Source: Lysobacter soli (GTDB lineage: Bacteria; Pseudomonadota; Gammaproteobacteria; Xanthomonadales; Xanthomonadaceae). Taken from it: DNA of 64,000 bases. The stretch spans positions 424,859 to 488,858 of the forward strand of contig NZ_QTJR01000002.1 in assembly GCF_003382285.1 (NCBI RefSeq). The letters are read 5' to 3'. Within the stretch, counting starts at the first letter, position 1. Every line of letters starts with the position of its first letter. A program made the position numbers and the translations under genes. Below the pieces are notes generated by a model that was given only the letters and a program-made list of their open reading frames with translations, was not told where the DNA came from and searched no databases. Shown here piece after piece: positions 42,779 to 53,668 of the stretch.

Positions 42779-42804
42779 GCCCTCTCCCGCGTGCGGGTGA
42801 GGGC
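42779..42804. repeat. Dispersed GCCCTCTCCCGC hairpin between convergent gloA and otsA
   Basis: Arms GCCCTCTCCCGC and GCGGGTGAGGGC with a two-base loop and a single mismatch. It lies 6 bases past the gloA stop and 15 before the otsA stop and may act as a terminator in both directions, although no T-run is present. Confidence 0.65.
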
Positions 42805-42818
42805 TGCAGGGAGCCGCC

Positions 42819-44189
42819 CTAGATCGGCTCCCGCAATGCCGCCAGGTACTTCCGGCGCCAGGCCGTGATGTCGTTCTCGCGCAACACGGCCATCATCGTT
42901 TCGTAGCGCTCGCGGCGTTCTTCCAGCGGCATTTCCATCGCGGTGGCGAGCGCGTCGGCAACGCCGTCCATGTCGTAGGGATTGACCAGCAGCGCCGCGC
43001 CGAGCTCGCGCGCGGCGCCTGCAAAGGTCGACAGCACGAGCACGCCGGGATCCTTCGGGTCCTGCGCGGCCACGTACTCCTTCGCCACCAGGTTCATGCC
43101 GTCGCGCAGCGGCGTCACCAGCCCCACGCGCGAAAGCCGGTAGAAACCGGTCAACGTTGGATGCGGGTAGTTGCGGTTGACGTAGCGCACCGGCGTCCAG
43201 TCGGGCTCGGCGTGCGCGCCGTTTATGTGGCCCGACAACTGCTCCAGCTCGCTGCGCAGCTTCTGGTATTCGAGCACCTCGCCGCGCGAGACCGGCGCGA
43301 TCTGCAGGAACGTCAGCTTGCCGCGGTGTTCGGGATGGCGCTTCAGGAATCGCCCGAAGGAACGGAAGCGTTCCGGTAGTCCCTTCGAATAATCCAGCCG
43401 GTCCACGCCGATCGCGAGCTCGCGCCCGGACAGGCTCGTCGCCAGCCGCTTTACGCCGACCTTGCTTGCGGCCGCGCGCGCCTGTTCCTCGATCTGCGCG
43501 GTGTCGATGCTGATCGGGAACGCGCCCGCGCGCAGGCGCTTGCCCTTGTGCGTTTCGAGCACGCCGTGCGAGATCACGCGGCCGCGGCCGAACAGGCGCA
43601 CGTAGTCCTGGAAGCGCTCCAGGTCGCGCTCGGTCTGGAAGCCGATGAGGTCGTACGACGACAGGCCTTCGAACAGCCGCTCGTGCTGCGGCAGCGCGGC
43701 GAGCAGGTCCGACGAGGGCATCGGCACGTGCAGGAAGAAGCCCAGCCGGCACTTCACGCCGAGCTCGCGCAGCAGCTTCGCCATCGGGATCAGGTGGTAG
43801 TCATGGATCCAGACGATGTCGTCGTCGCGCAGCAAGGGCGCGAGCTTCTCGGCGAACAGCGCATTGACGCGGCGATACGCGGCGTAGGTGATGCGGCTGT
43901 AGTCGACCAGGTCCACGCGGAAATGCAGCAGCGGCCACAGCGTGCGGTTGGCGAAGCCGTTGTAGTAGTCGTCGTGGTCGCGCTTGGACAGATCGACCGT
44001 GACGTAACGGATGTTGCCGGCGTCGTGTTCGTGCACCTGCCCGGAATCGCTCGGGTCGATGCGGCCGCTCCAGCCGAACCACATACCGCCGGTTTCCTCC
44101 AGCGCGGCCTGCAGGGCCACCGCCAATCCGCCGGCACTGCTGACTCCAGGGACCGCAACCCGATTCGAAACGACGACCAGACGACTCAT
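42819..44189 (-). CDS. otsA: Trehalose-6-phosphate synthase OtsA
   Basis: GT20 glycosyltransferase joining UDP-glucose and glucose-6-phosphate to trehalose-6-phosphate. The protein has 456 residues. It begins RLVVVSNRVAVPGVSSAGGLAVAL, with the usual glycine-rich loop. WIHDYHLIPMAKLLRE and GVDRLDYSKGLPERF are substrate-binding signatures. TPLRDGMNLVAKEYVA lies near the C-terminus. The start overlaps the GH15 stop by 4 bases, so it is coupled to that gene. Together with otsB upstream it makes the full OtsAB route to trehalose, an osmotic and desiccation protectant. Confidence 0.96.
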   Translation of the reverse strand: MSRLVVVSNRVAVPGVSSAGGLAVALQAALEETGGMWFGWSGRIDPSDSGQVHEHDAGNIRYVTVDLSKRDHDDYYNGFANRTLWPLLHFRVDLVDYSRITYAAYRRVNALFAEKLAPLLRDDDIVWIHDYHLIPMAKLLRELGVKCRLGFFLHVPMPSSDLLAALPQHERLFEGLSSYDLIGFQTERDLERFQDYVRLFGRGRVISHGVLETHKGKRLRAGAFPISIDTAQIEEQARAAASKVGVKRLATSLSGRELAIGVDRLDYSKGLPERFRSFGRFLKRHPEHRGKLTFLQIAPVSRGEVLEYQKLRSELEQLSGHINGAHAEPDWTPVRYVNRNYPHPTLTGFYRLSRVGLVTPLRDGMNLVAKEYVAAQDPKDPGVLVLSTFAGAARELGAALLVNPYDMDGVADALATAMEMPLEERRERYETMMAVLRENDITAWRRKYLAALREPI

Positions 44190-45979
44190 GCCGCATCCTG
44201 CCAGGGCCGCGACAGGCGCATGGCGGCGTTGATGAGACCGACGTGTGAGTACGTCTGCGGGAAATTGCCCCACGCTTCGCCGCCGTCGAATTCCAGGTCT
44301 TCCGACAGCAGGCCGAGGTGGTTGCGCCGCGCGAGGATGCGCTCGAACAGCGACCTCGCTTCCTCGTGCCTGCCGATCGACGCGAGCGCGTCGATGTACC
44401 AGAAGGTGCAGATCGTGAAGCTCGTTTCCGGCGCGCCGAAATCGTCGGGCATCACGTAGCGGAACAGCGCGTCGCCGCGCTTGAGGCCCTTGCCGATAGC
44501 CTCGACGGTGCGGACGAAACGCGGGTCGTCCGGTTTGACGAAGCCGAGATCGGCGAGCAGCAGCAGCGAGGCGTCGAGGCGATTGCCGTCGAGGGATTCG
44601 ACGAAATGCCCTAGTTCCTCGTTGTACGCATGCGCGACGATGCGCGCGTGCATCTCGTCCGCGCGCTGGCGCCACAACTGAACTTGCGGTGCGAGCTTCA
44701 GGTGCACGGCAATGCGCGCGAGCCGGTCGCACGCGGCCCAGCACATCACGCTGGAATAGGTATGCACTTCCTCGCGGCCGCGGAATTCCCACAGCCCCGC
44801 GTCGGGCTTGTCGTGCAGCGCGTAGGCGGCTTCGCCCACGGGCTCGAGTCGGGCGAAGATCGAGGCGTCGCCCACGCGCGCCAGTCGCGTATCGAAGAAC
44901 AGCTGCGTGGTGGCAAGCACCACGCTGCCGTACACGTCGTGCTGCTTCTGCAGCCACGCCAGGTTTCCGCGTCGTACCGGGCCCATGCCGCGATAACCGG
45001 CGAGCGATTCGACTTCCGATTCGGCCAGCTGCCGTTCGTAGCCGATGCCGTAGAGCGGTTGCAGCTCGCCATCGTCCGACGCGATGTTGGCGAGGTAACG
45101 CAGGTACTCCTCCATCGTGCGCGTCGCGCCGAGGCGGTTGAGCGCGCGCACGACGAAGGCCGAATCACGCAGCCAGCAGAAGCGGTAATCCCAGTTGCGC
45201 ACGGTGTTCGCCGCCTCGGGGATCGAGGTCGTCATCGCGGCGACGATGGCGCCGGTCTCGTCGTACTGGCACAGCTTGAGCGTGATCGCGCTGCGGATCA
45301 CCGCCTCCTGCCATTCCAGCGGAATGGAAAGATTGCGCACCCAGCTGCGCCAGTAATTGAGCGTCTGCTCTTCGGCCATGCGCACGAAGCCCGACACCGA
45401 CTGCGTCAGGGTTTCGTCCGGGCCGAGCACGAAATGCGCATCGCGATCGAGCACGAACGGCAGCGAATCGCGTACCAGGCGCACGGGGACGTCGCTGGTC
45501 ATGCGCAGCGTGAATTCGGGAATGAGGTAGCGGATGTGGTTGCTGCCCCACGTCGTTTCCGGCTTCACCGAACCGTACTCGGCGAGCGGGCGCAGGTGCA
45601 CGCGGATGCGCGGCGTGCCCGACAGCGGACGCAGGCGGCGCATCAGCATCACCGGACGGTAGAAGCGGTCGTTCTGGTGCCAGCGCGGGGCGAAGTCGAC
45701 GATCTCCACCGCACCGCCGTTCGCGTCGCGCAACACGGTGCGCAGCATCGCGGTGTTGGGGATGTAGGACTGCTCGGCCGACACGAAGCCTTCCAGTTCG
45801 ATCGACCAGTCGCCGCCTTCGTGTTCGCGCGGCGAAAGCAGGCCGCAGAAGACCGGGTCGCCGTCGAACGCCGGCACGCAGCCCCACACGATGCGCGCGT
45901 GCTGGTCGACGAGCGCGGCGATGCTGCAGTTGCCGATCAGGCCAAGCTCGAGGCTCGAAGGAAGGGCGGTCGGGCTCAT
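44186..45979 (-). CDS. Glycoside hydrolase family 15 protein (glucoamylase- or trehalase-like)
   Basis: A 597-residue cytoplasmic-looking protein with no signal peptide. An N-terminal beta-sandwich domain (about 10-250) is followed by the (alpha/alpha)6 GH15 barrel. Signatures are NTVRNWDYRFCWLRDSAF, YRGMGPVRRGNLAWLQKQHDVYGSVV and SFTICTFWYIDAL. GH15 includes glucoamylases, glucodextranases and the trehalases of mycobacteria and some archaea. Position between otsB and otsA makes trehalose or a related glucoside a reasonable substrate, but this is inference. A GGAG ribosome-binding site precedes the ATG. Confidence 0.88.
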   Translation of the reverse strand: MSPTALPSSLELGLIGNCSIAALVDQHARIVWGCVPAFDGDPVFCGLLSPREHEGGDWSIELEGFVSAEQSYIPNTAMLRTVLRDANGGAVEIVDFAPRWHQNDRFYRPVMLMRRLRPLSGTPRIRVHLRPLAEYGSVKPETTWGSNHIRYLIPEFTLRMTSDVPVRLVRDSLPFVLDRDAHFVLGPDETLTQSVSGFVRMAEEQTLNYWRSWVRNLSIPLEWQEAVIRSAITLKLCQYDETGAIVAAMTTSIPEAANTVRNWDYRFCWLRDSAFVVRALNRLGATRTMEEYLRYLANIASDDGELQPLYGIGYERQLAESEVESLAGYRGMGPVRRGNLAWLQKQHDVYGSVVLATTQLFFDTRLARVGDASIFARLEPVGEAAYALHDKPDAGLWEFRGREEVHTYSSVMCWAACDRLARIAVHLKLAPQVQLWRQRADEMHARIVAHAYNEELGHFVESLDGNRLDASLLLLADLGFVKPDDPRFVRTVEAIGKGLKRGDALFRYVMPDDFGAPETSFTICTFWYIDALASIGRHEEARSLFERILARRNHLGLLSEDLEFDGGEAWGNFPQTYSHVGLINAAMRLSRPWQDAA

Positions 45980-46019
45980 CCGTTCTCCAGGTCTGTGATC
46001 ACGTTGCGTGATGCGTGGG

Positions 46020-46769
46020 TCATGCGAGGTCGAGGCCTTCCTCCAGCCACGCGCGCACCGCGGCCGGATCGTGCAGCGCGTAGCGCGCCGCGCTCGGTTG
46101 GCGCGAGCCCACGAGCACGCCGAAGCCCGCATGGCTGCAGACCGCCTGGAACGCGTGTTCGTCGGTCAGGTCGTCGCCCACGAACACCGGACGTCGGCCG
46201 TGGAACGGCGGATGCGCGAGCAGGTCGACCACCGCGCTGCCCTTGTGGGCGCCATCGGGACGCAGTTCCACGACCATGTTCCCGTGCTGCAGGTGATAGC
46301 CGGGCAGCTCGATCAGGATCGAGTCGGCGTACTGGCGCAGCAGGTCTTCCGCGTCGGGCGCGGCACGCCAGTGCAGCGCGATCGTGGTGCCCTTGTCCTC
46401 GACGCGCGCGCCCGGATACCGCTGAGCAAGCGCCCGGCCCCAGGCCACGGCCTGGTCGAGCGCCACCGGGCGCGGATGGCGTTCCTGGTGCCCGTCCTCG
46501 CGCCGTTCCAGCCCGTGCAGGCCGACGGCGGGCAGTTTCAGCGGGGCGAACAGCTCATCCAGCTGCGCCAGGCGCCGGCCGCTCACCAGCGCGAGCGCGC
46601 CATCCAAGCGCCCGTGCAGCACGGCGAGCACATCGATGAGGCCCGGGTCCACCGCCACGTCGCCCGGAACATCGGCGAAATCCAGCAGCGTGCCGTCGAC
46701 ATCGAGGAACAGCGCCCATTCGGAGGACACCGCGGGCGGGGCGGGCAGGGAGAGGGTCGGCGTGGACAT
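46020..46769 (-). CDS. otsB: Trehalose-6-phosphate phosphatase OtsB
   Basis: HAD-superfamily phosphatase that removes phosphate from trehalose-6-phosphate. It has 249 residues. HAD motif I is DVDGT with nucleophile Asp23 and acid Asp25; motif II is ALVSGR; motif III Lys lies in AHKGSAV; motif IV is [12 protein letters not shown]. It is the first gene of the minus-strand otsB-GH15-otsA group; the gap to the GH15 start is 40 bases. It is divergent from clpB. Confidence 0.95.
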   Translation of the reverse strand: MSTPTLSLPAPPAVSSEWALFLDVDGTLLDFADVPGDVAVDPGLIDVLAVLHGRLDGALALVSGRRLAQLDELFAPLKLPAVGLHGLERREDGHQERHPRPVALDQAVAWGRALAQRYPGARVEDKGTTIALHWRAAPDAEDLLRQYADSILIELPGYHLQHGNMVVELRPDGAHKGSAVVDLLAHPPFHGRRPVFVGDDLTDEHAFQAVCSHAGFGVLVGSRQPSAARYALHDPAAVRAWLEEGLDLA

Positions 46770-46843
46770 GCACGCATTGTGAACACGGGCATGTCAGCAT
46801 GAAGTGGACGCGTCGTAATGACGGCGATCCGCGGGCCCGGGCG

Positions 46844-46871
46844 TTGAATCGGGCAAGGCGAGCCCGCATCT
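46844..46871 (+). promoter_or_regulatory. Candidate sigma-32 (heat-shock) promoter for clpB
   Basis: TTGAA at 46844-46848 and CCGCATCT at 46864-46871 with a 15-base spacer, close to the heat-shock pattern CTTGAA/CCCCATNT. It lies 57 bases before the clpB ATG, where such control is expected. Confidence 0.6.
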
Positions 46872-46928
46872 GGTGCACATCCGCGGTCGCGTATTGCCGG
46901 CCGCCACCAAGTGACAAGGGAATCCTCC

Positions 46929-49514
<2,586 letters not shown>

Positions 49515-49545
49515 CACGCGTCGGCATCGACGAGCGCCGCCAACG

Positions 49546-49580
49546 AAAGCCCCGCAGCCTCTGCGGGGCTTTTCCTTTTT
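49546..49580 (+). terminator. Intrinsic terminator after clpB
   Basis: Perfect 12-bp stem AAAGCCCCGCAG/CTGCGGGGCTTT with a three-base loop, then TTCCTTTTT. It insulates the cobalamin operon downstream from clpB heat-shock transcription. Confidence 0.93.
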
Positions 49581-49597
49581 ACAGGCGGCCACGCAGG

Positions 49598-49625
49598 TTG
49601 CCGGAGCGTCCGATGCTGTTACCAT
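49598..49625 (+). promoter_or_regulatory. Candidate promoter of the cobalamin operon
   Basis: TTGCCG, a 16-base spacer and TACCAT directly before the riboswitch. The predicted start near 49632 would fall at the first bases of the P1 stem, slightly late, so the assignment is weak. Confidence 0.3.
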
Positions 49626-49628
49626 GCC

Positions 49629-49831
49629 CGCGCCCAAGGTGACCGCCGGCTTGTCCGGTGGTTGAAACGGGAATCCGGTGCGCCCTTCGTGGCAATTCCG
49701 GAGCTGCCCCCGCAACGGTAGGCGAGACAAGGTTCCGCACACAGCCACTGTGCTCACGCATGGGAAGGCGCGGACCGGAAGCGCAGGAACTCCTGCCTTC
49801 GCTCGCGAGCCCGGAGACCGGCCCTGGTGCG
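49629..49831 (+). ncRNA. Cobalamin (AdoCbl) riboswitch
   Basis: The conserved B12-element core is complete. GAAACGGGAATCCGGTG begins at 49664. GCTGCCCCCGCAACGGTA starts at 49703, followed by GCCACTG and GGGAAGGCG. The B12 box AGCCCGGAGACCGGCC is at 49808-49823. P1 can close with CGCGCC at 49629-49634 against GGTGCG at 49826-49831. It should repress the btuB-to-cobS operon when adenosylcobalamin is plentiful. No T-run terminator follows, so control of translation or Rho-dependent termination is more likely. A TGACAT/ATGTCA hairpin at about 49835-49857 may be part of the expression platform. Confidence 0.95.
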
Positions 49832-49954
49832 ACGTGACATGCGGTGGGCGAATGTCATGCGGCCATGATCTCTCCGTGCGCCGTCATCACGCCGTCCTTC
49901 CGCCTGTCCTTTCCAACGTTCCCGCGCGGGCAGGCGCGGTCAAGGAGTGTGCTC

Positions 49955-51814
49955 GTGCATCCGCATCACCGGTTGTTCCGCCGCCGCGCGCTGGCGGTTT
50001 CGCTGTTGTCGTGTGTTTTTTCCGCATCGCCCGCATGGGCCGACGCCGCCACCGACCTGGACCAGGTCGTCGTCACCGCCACCCGCACTGCGCAGACGCA
50101 GGACCAGGCGCTCGCCGCGATCACCGTCATCGCGCGCGAGGAGATCGAACGCCTGCAGCCGGCCTCGCTGCCCGACCTGCTGACCGGTCGCGCGGGCATT
50201 TCGATGGCCAACAACGGCGGGCCGGGCAAATCGACGTCGGTGTTCCTGCGCGGTACCGAATCCGACCACGTGCTGGTGCTCGTCGATGGCGTGAAGATCG
50301 GGTCGGCCACCAGCGGCGGCGCATCGCTGCAGGACATCCCGGTCGAACAGATTGAACGGGTGGAGATCGTCCGCGGGCCCTTCTCCAGCCTCTATGGGTC
50401 CGAAGCGATCGGCGGCGTGATCCAGATCTTCACCCGTCGCCCGCAAGGCACGTTTACGCCGAGTGCCAGCGCGGCCGTGGGCAGCGAGAACACGCAGCGA
50501 TTCGCTGCCGGGTTGAGTGGAACGTCGCAGGATGAATCACGCGGCGGCTGGTACGTCGTCAATGCCGCGCATGAAAACACCGACGGCATCAACGCGTATC
50601 GCGGCACCCGCAACTTCGATCCTGACAAGGACGGCTATCGCAACAGTTCGCTAGCGCTGCAGGGCGGCATGCGCTTCTCCGAGCGCTGGGACGCCGACCT
50701 GCGCGCCTTCCGCGCGGAAGGCCACAACGAGTACGACGGCAGCGTCAACAACGAAGCCGACACGGTGCAGCAGGTCGTCGGCGCTCGCGTCCGCTACGTG
50801 CCGAGCGAACGCGCGGAGTTCACCGCGAGCGTCGGCACCAGCGCGGACCTGAGCGAGAACTTCCTCGACGGCGAGTATTCGTCGACGTTCGACACGCGAC
50901 GTGAGCTCGGTTCGTTGCAGGCCGATGTCGACGTTGCGTCCGGGTTGCTCACGCTCGGCTTCGACTGGCTTGGCGACGACGTGGACAGCAACACCGATTA
51001 CGAACGCGATCGCCGGATCAACCGCGGCGTGTTCGGCCAATGGCAGCAGGCCTTCGGCACGCAGTCGCTGCAGGCCAGCGTGCGCCGCGACGACGACAGC
51101 CAGTTCGGCGGAAAGACCACCGGCAGCGTGCTGTGGGGCTGGGACTTCACCGATGAACTGCGCCTGGGCGCGAGCTACGGCACCGCGTTCAAGGCGCCGA
51201 CGTTCAACGAACTGTACTTCCCCGGCTACGGCAACCCCGAACTCGGGCCCGAGAACTCGCGCAGCGTCGAACTCAGCCTGCGCGGCGAGCACGGCTGGGG
51301 CACGTGGTCGCTCAATGCGTTCGAGACGAAGATCGACGACCTGATCGCCTTCGATGCCTCGCTGGGCGACATGGGCGGGCCGAACAACATCGATCGCGCG
51401 CGCATCCGCGGCGCCGAAGCGGTCGCAGGCGTCACGTGGTGGGACTGGAACCTGCGCACGAGCCTGACGTGGCTGGATCCGGTCAACGACGGCGACAACG
51501 CCAGCCACGGCAACGTGCTGCCGCGTCGCGCGAAGCAGTCCGGCCGCATCGATGCCGACCGGCGTTTCGGGCGGTTCAGTGCTGGCGCGAGCGTCACCGG
51601 CGCGGGCGAGCGCTACGACAACCTGACCAACACCACGCGGTTGGCCGGTTATGGGCTGGCCGACTTCCGCGTCGGCTTCGCGATCACCGATGGGTGGAGC
51701 GTGCAGGCCACGCTGCGCAACGCGTTCGACAAGCGCTACGAAACCGCCGCGCTCTACAACCAGCCCGGTCGCACCTGGCTGCTGACCGTCCGCTATCAAC
51801 CCGTCGTCCGCTGA
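49955..51814 (+). CDS. btuB: TonB-dependent vitamin B12 receptor BtuB
   Basis: Outer-membrane 22-strand barrel that imports cobalamins with TonB energy. From the GTG at 49955 it has 619 residues. A signal peptide with twin-Arg-like RRRALAVSLLSCVFSASPAWA is cleaved before DAATDLDQVVVTATR, which contains the TonB box. The plug domain (about 35-150) has PDLLTGRAGISMANNGGPGK and EIVRGPFSSLYGSEAIGGVI. The barrel ends in TWLLTVRYQPVVR. The GTG is chosen because AAGGAG stands 7 bases upstream; earlier in-frame ATGs have no ribosome-binding site and would spoil the signal peptide. It is under the riboswitch. Confidence 0.93.
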   Translation: MHPHHRLFRRRALAVSLLSCVFSASPAWADAATDLDQVVVTATRTAQTQDQALAAITVIAREEIERLQPASLPDLLTGRAGISMANNGGPGKSTSVFLRGTESDHVLVLVDGVKIGSATSGGASLQDIPVEQIERVEIVRGPFSSLYGSEAIGGVIQIFTRRPQGTFTPSASAAVGSENTQRFAAGLSGTSQDESRGGWYVVNAAHENTDGINAYRGTRNFDPDKDGYRNSSLALQGGMRFSERWDADLRAFRAEGHNEYDGSVNNEADTVQQVVGARVRYVPSERAEFTASVGTSADLSENFLDGEYSSTFDTRRELGSLQADVDVASGLLTLGFDWLGDDVDSNTDYERDRRINRGVFGQWQQAFGTQSLQASVRRDDDSQFGGKTTGSVLWGWDFTDELRLGASYGTAFKAPTFNELYFPGYGNPELGPENSRSVELSLRGEHGWGTWSLNAFETKIDDLIAFDASLGDMGGPNNIDRARIRGAEAVAGVTWWDWNLRTSLTWLDPVNDGDNASHGNVLPRRAKQSGRIDADRRFGRFSAGASVTGAGERYDNLTNTTRLAGYGLADFRVGFAITDGWSVQATLRNAFDKRYETAALYNQPGRTWLLTVRYQPVVR

Positions 51815-51842
51815 TCGGACGACATCACCTGCGAGGTCGTCG

Positions 51843-52421
51843 ATGAAACCCCTGCCACGCAACGTCAACCTGACACTGTTCGCCGCGTTCGCGACGTTCA
51901 TGGTCGCCACGCGCTTCCATCACTTCGGCGACGTGCTGCACCTGCCGGATGCGTCGATGGCGCTGTTCTTCCTCGGCGGGCTTTACCTGCGGAAGCACTG
52001 GCAGTTCGCGGCGTTCATCGCACTGGCGGTGGTCATCGACTGGATCGCGATCGAACACGCCGGCGTCAGCGATTTCTGCGTGACGCCGGCGTACTCGTTC
52101 CTGCTCCCGGCATACGGCGTGCTCTGGTACGCCGGGCGGCTCTACGCAAGCCGCTTCGACACGCGGTGGCGCTCGCTGCTGGGCACGACGGGTGTGGCGT
52201 TCGTCGCGTCGGCGCTGTCGTTCGCGATCTCCAACGGCGCGTTCTACTGGCTGGGCGGACGCTATGCGGATCCGCATTTCGCCGAGTACGTGGCGCGCGC
52301 GTGGCAATGGGGCCCGCTGTTCGTGCGCACGACGATGACCTACGTCGTCGTTGCCCTGGCAATGCATGCGATCGCGGCGTCCGCGCTCGCCTTCCGTGCC
52401 GAACGCACGGCCGACCGCTGA
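51843..52421 (+). CDS. BtuM-like membrane protein, copy 1 (predicted cobalamin uptake)
   Basis: A 192-residue protein with about six hydrophobic helices and no signal peptide. ATRFHHFGDVLHLPDASMALFFLGGLYLR near the N-terminus and DFCVTPAYSF in the middle are shared in pattern with the next gene. The single conserved cysteine, Cys79, lies at nearly the position of the cobalt-binding cysteine described for BtuM of Thiobacillus denitrificans (Cys80), a stand-alone relative of ECF S-components. Size, helix number and place between a B12 riboswitch/btuB and cobO all agree with BtuM. I cannot run the alignment, so this is a strong suggestion only. GAGG precedes the ATG. Confidence 0.65.
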   Translation: MKPLPRNVNLTLFAAFATFMVATRFHHFGDVLHLPDASMALFFLGGLYLRKHWQFAAFIALAVVIDWIAIEHAGVSDFCVTPAYSFLLPAYGVLWYAGRLYASRFDTRWRSLLGTTGVAFVASALSFAISNGAFYWLGGRYADPHFAEYVARAWQWGPLFVRTTMTYVVVALAMHAIAASALAFRAERTADR

Positions 52422-52433
52422 ACGGAGACGATC

Positions 52434-53045
52434 ATGTCCGACGTTCCTGTTGCTTCCTCGACGCCACTTCCGATTGCCTCGACACGGACGCAGATCCTAG
52501 TCGGTGGTGCGCTCGCCGCGCTGATGATCGCCACGCGCGGCCAGCACTTCGCCAGCGTGGATGCGCTGCCGAGTGCATCGTGGGCCGTGTTCTTCCTTGC
52601 CGGCGCGTTGTTGCGGCCGATGTGGGCGCTGCCGACGTTCTTCGTGTTGTCGTCGGTTCTGGATTTCGCCAGCCTCGCGACGGGCACGATCACCGACTGG
52701 TGCCTGTCGCCTGCGTACTGGGCCGTGGCGCTGGCCTACGCGGCGCTGTGGTTCGGCGGCACGTTCTACGCGCGCCTGCACCGCGACCGCTGGATCACGA
52801 TCCCGCGGCTGGCGCTGGCGCTCGTCGTGACGGCGAGCATCGCGTACCTGATCTCGAAAGGCGGATTCTGGTTCTTCTCGGGCCGCTATCCGGAGCCCAC
52901 GCTCAGCGGCTTCCTGGCGCGCATCCCGCAGTACTACCCGCGGGCGCTCGGCACACTCGCCGGGTATGTGGGCGTCGCCTTCGCGGTGCGCGCGGTGATC
53001 GTCAAGTCGATCTCGCTGCGCGCGGCGAAGGGCGCGCACGCATGA
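52434..53045 (+). CDS. BtuM-like membrane protein, copy 2 (paralogue)
   Basis: A 203-residue membrane protein, about six helices, clearly paralogous to the preceding gene: ATRGQHFASVDALPSASWAVFFLAG against ATRFHHFGDVLHLPDASMALFFLGG, and DWCLSPAYWAVALAYAALWFGG against DFCVTPAYSFLLPAYGVLWYAG. Its cysteine is Cys90, after a 10-residue longer N-terminal tail. The ATG follows copy 1 by 12 bases with a GGAG ribosome-binding site, and its stop overlaps cobO in ATGA. The C-terminal tail is basic (KSISLRAAKG). It might form a heterodimer with copy 1 or take a different corrinoid; both are inference. Confidence 0.62.
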   Translation: MSDVPVASSTPLPIASTRTQILVGGALAALMIATRGQHFASVDALPSASWAVFFLAGALLRPMWALPTFFVLSSVLDFASLATGTITDWCLSPAYWAVALAYAALWFGGTFYARLHRDRWITIPRLALALVVTASIAYLISKGGFWFFSGRYPEPTLSGFLARIPQYYPRALGTLAGYVGVAFAVRAVIVKSISLRAAKGAHA

Positions 53046-53668
53046 GCGCGGGCGCCGACCGTCGCGGTCTCACGCCCGACGAACACCATCGCGAGCGCGC
53101 TCAGCGAAAGAAGGAACTGGTGGACCGCCGCATCGCGCGCGCCACGATCGATCGCGGCGTCGTCGTGGTGAATACCGGCAATGGCAAGGGCAAGAGTTCG
53201 TCCGGCTTCGGCATGCTCGCGCGGTCGCTCGGTCACGGTTTCCGCTGCGGCGTGGTGCAGTTCATCAAGGGCAGCTTTTCGACGGGCGAAGAGGCGTTCT
53301 TCCGGCGATTCGACGATCTGGTCGACTACCACGTGATGGGCGAGGGGTACACCTGGGAAACGCAGGACCGCGCGCGCGATGTCGTTGCCGCAGGCGCGGC
53401 GTGGGACGTCGCGGCGCGCATGCTCGCCGATCCGGCGTACGACTTCGTGCTGCTGGACGAGTTGAACATCGCGCTGACCAAGCAGTACGTCGACCTCGAC
53501 GCCGTGCTTGCCGCGCTCGCATCGCGGCCGGAGCGGCAGCATGTGGTGATTACCGGGCGTGGCGCGCCGGATGCGCTGGTCGATGCCGCCGACACCGTCA
53601 CCGAGATGCGCGTGGTCAAGCACGCGTTCAAGGCCGGCATCAAGGCGCAGCACGGCATCGAGCTGTGA
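53042..53668 (+). CDS. cobO: Cob(I)yrinic acid a,c-diamide adenosyltransferase
   Basis: CobA/CobO/BtuR-type enzyme that transfers the adenosyl group of ATP to Co(I) corrinoids in the cytoplasm. The protein has 208 residues. The modified P-loop GNGKGKSSSGFG lies at about 45-56. VVQFIKGSFSTGEE, TWETQDRARD and DFVLLDELNIALTKQYVD are family signatures. It can adenosylate both imported and pathway intermediates. It overlaps the BtuM-like gene by 4 bases and cobB in GTGA. Confidence 0.95.
   Translation: MSAGADRRGLTPDEHHRERAQRKKELVDRRIARATIDRGVVVVNTGNGKGKSSSGFGMLARSLGHGFRCGVVQFIKGSFSTGEEAFFRRFDDLVDYHVMGEGYTWETQDRARDVVAAGAAWDVAARMLADPAYDFVLLDELNIALTKQYVDLDAVLAALASRPERQHVVITGRGAPDALVDAADTVTEMRVVKHAFKAGIKAQHGIEL

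Noticed and set aside
49844..49954. Upstream in-frame extension of btuB beginning MGECHAAM
   Set aside because: It starts 13 bases past the riboswitch aptamer, has no ribosome-binding site and would place 37 residues before the signal peptide. The GTG at 49955 has AAGGAG at the right distance.
49955..50030. Tat export of BtuB because of RRRALAV
   Set aside because: TonB-dependent receptors use Sec. The Arg run is a normal basic n-region and the Tat consensus (S/T-RR-x-F-L-K) is not met.
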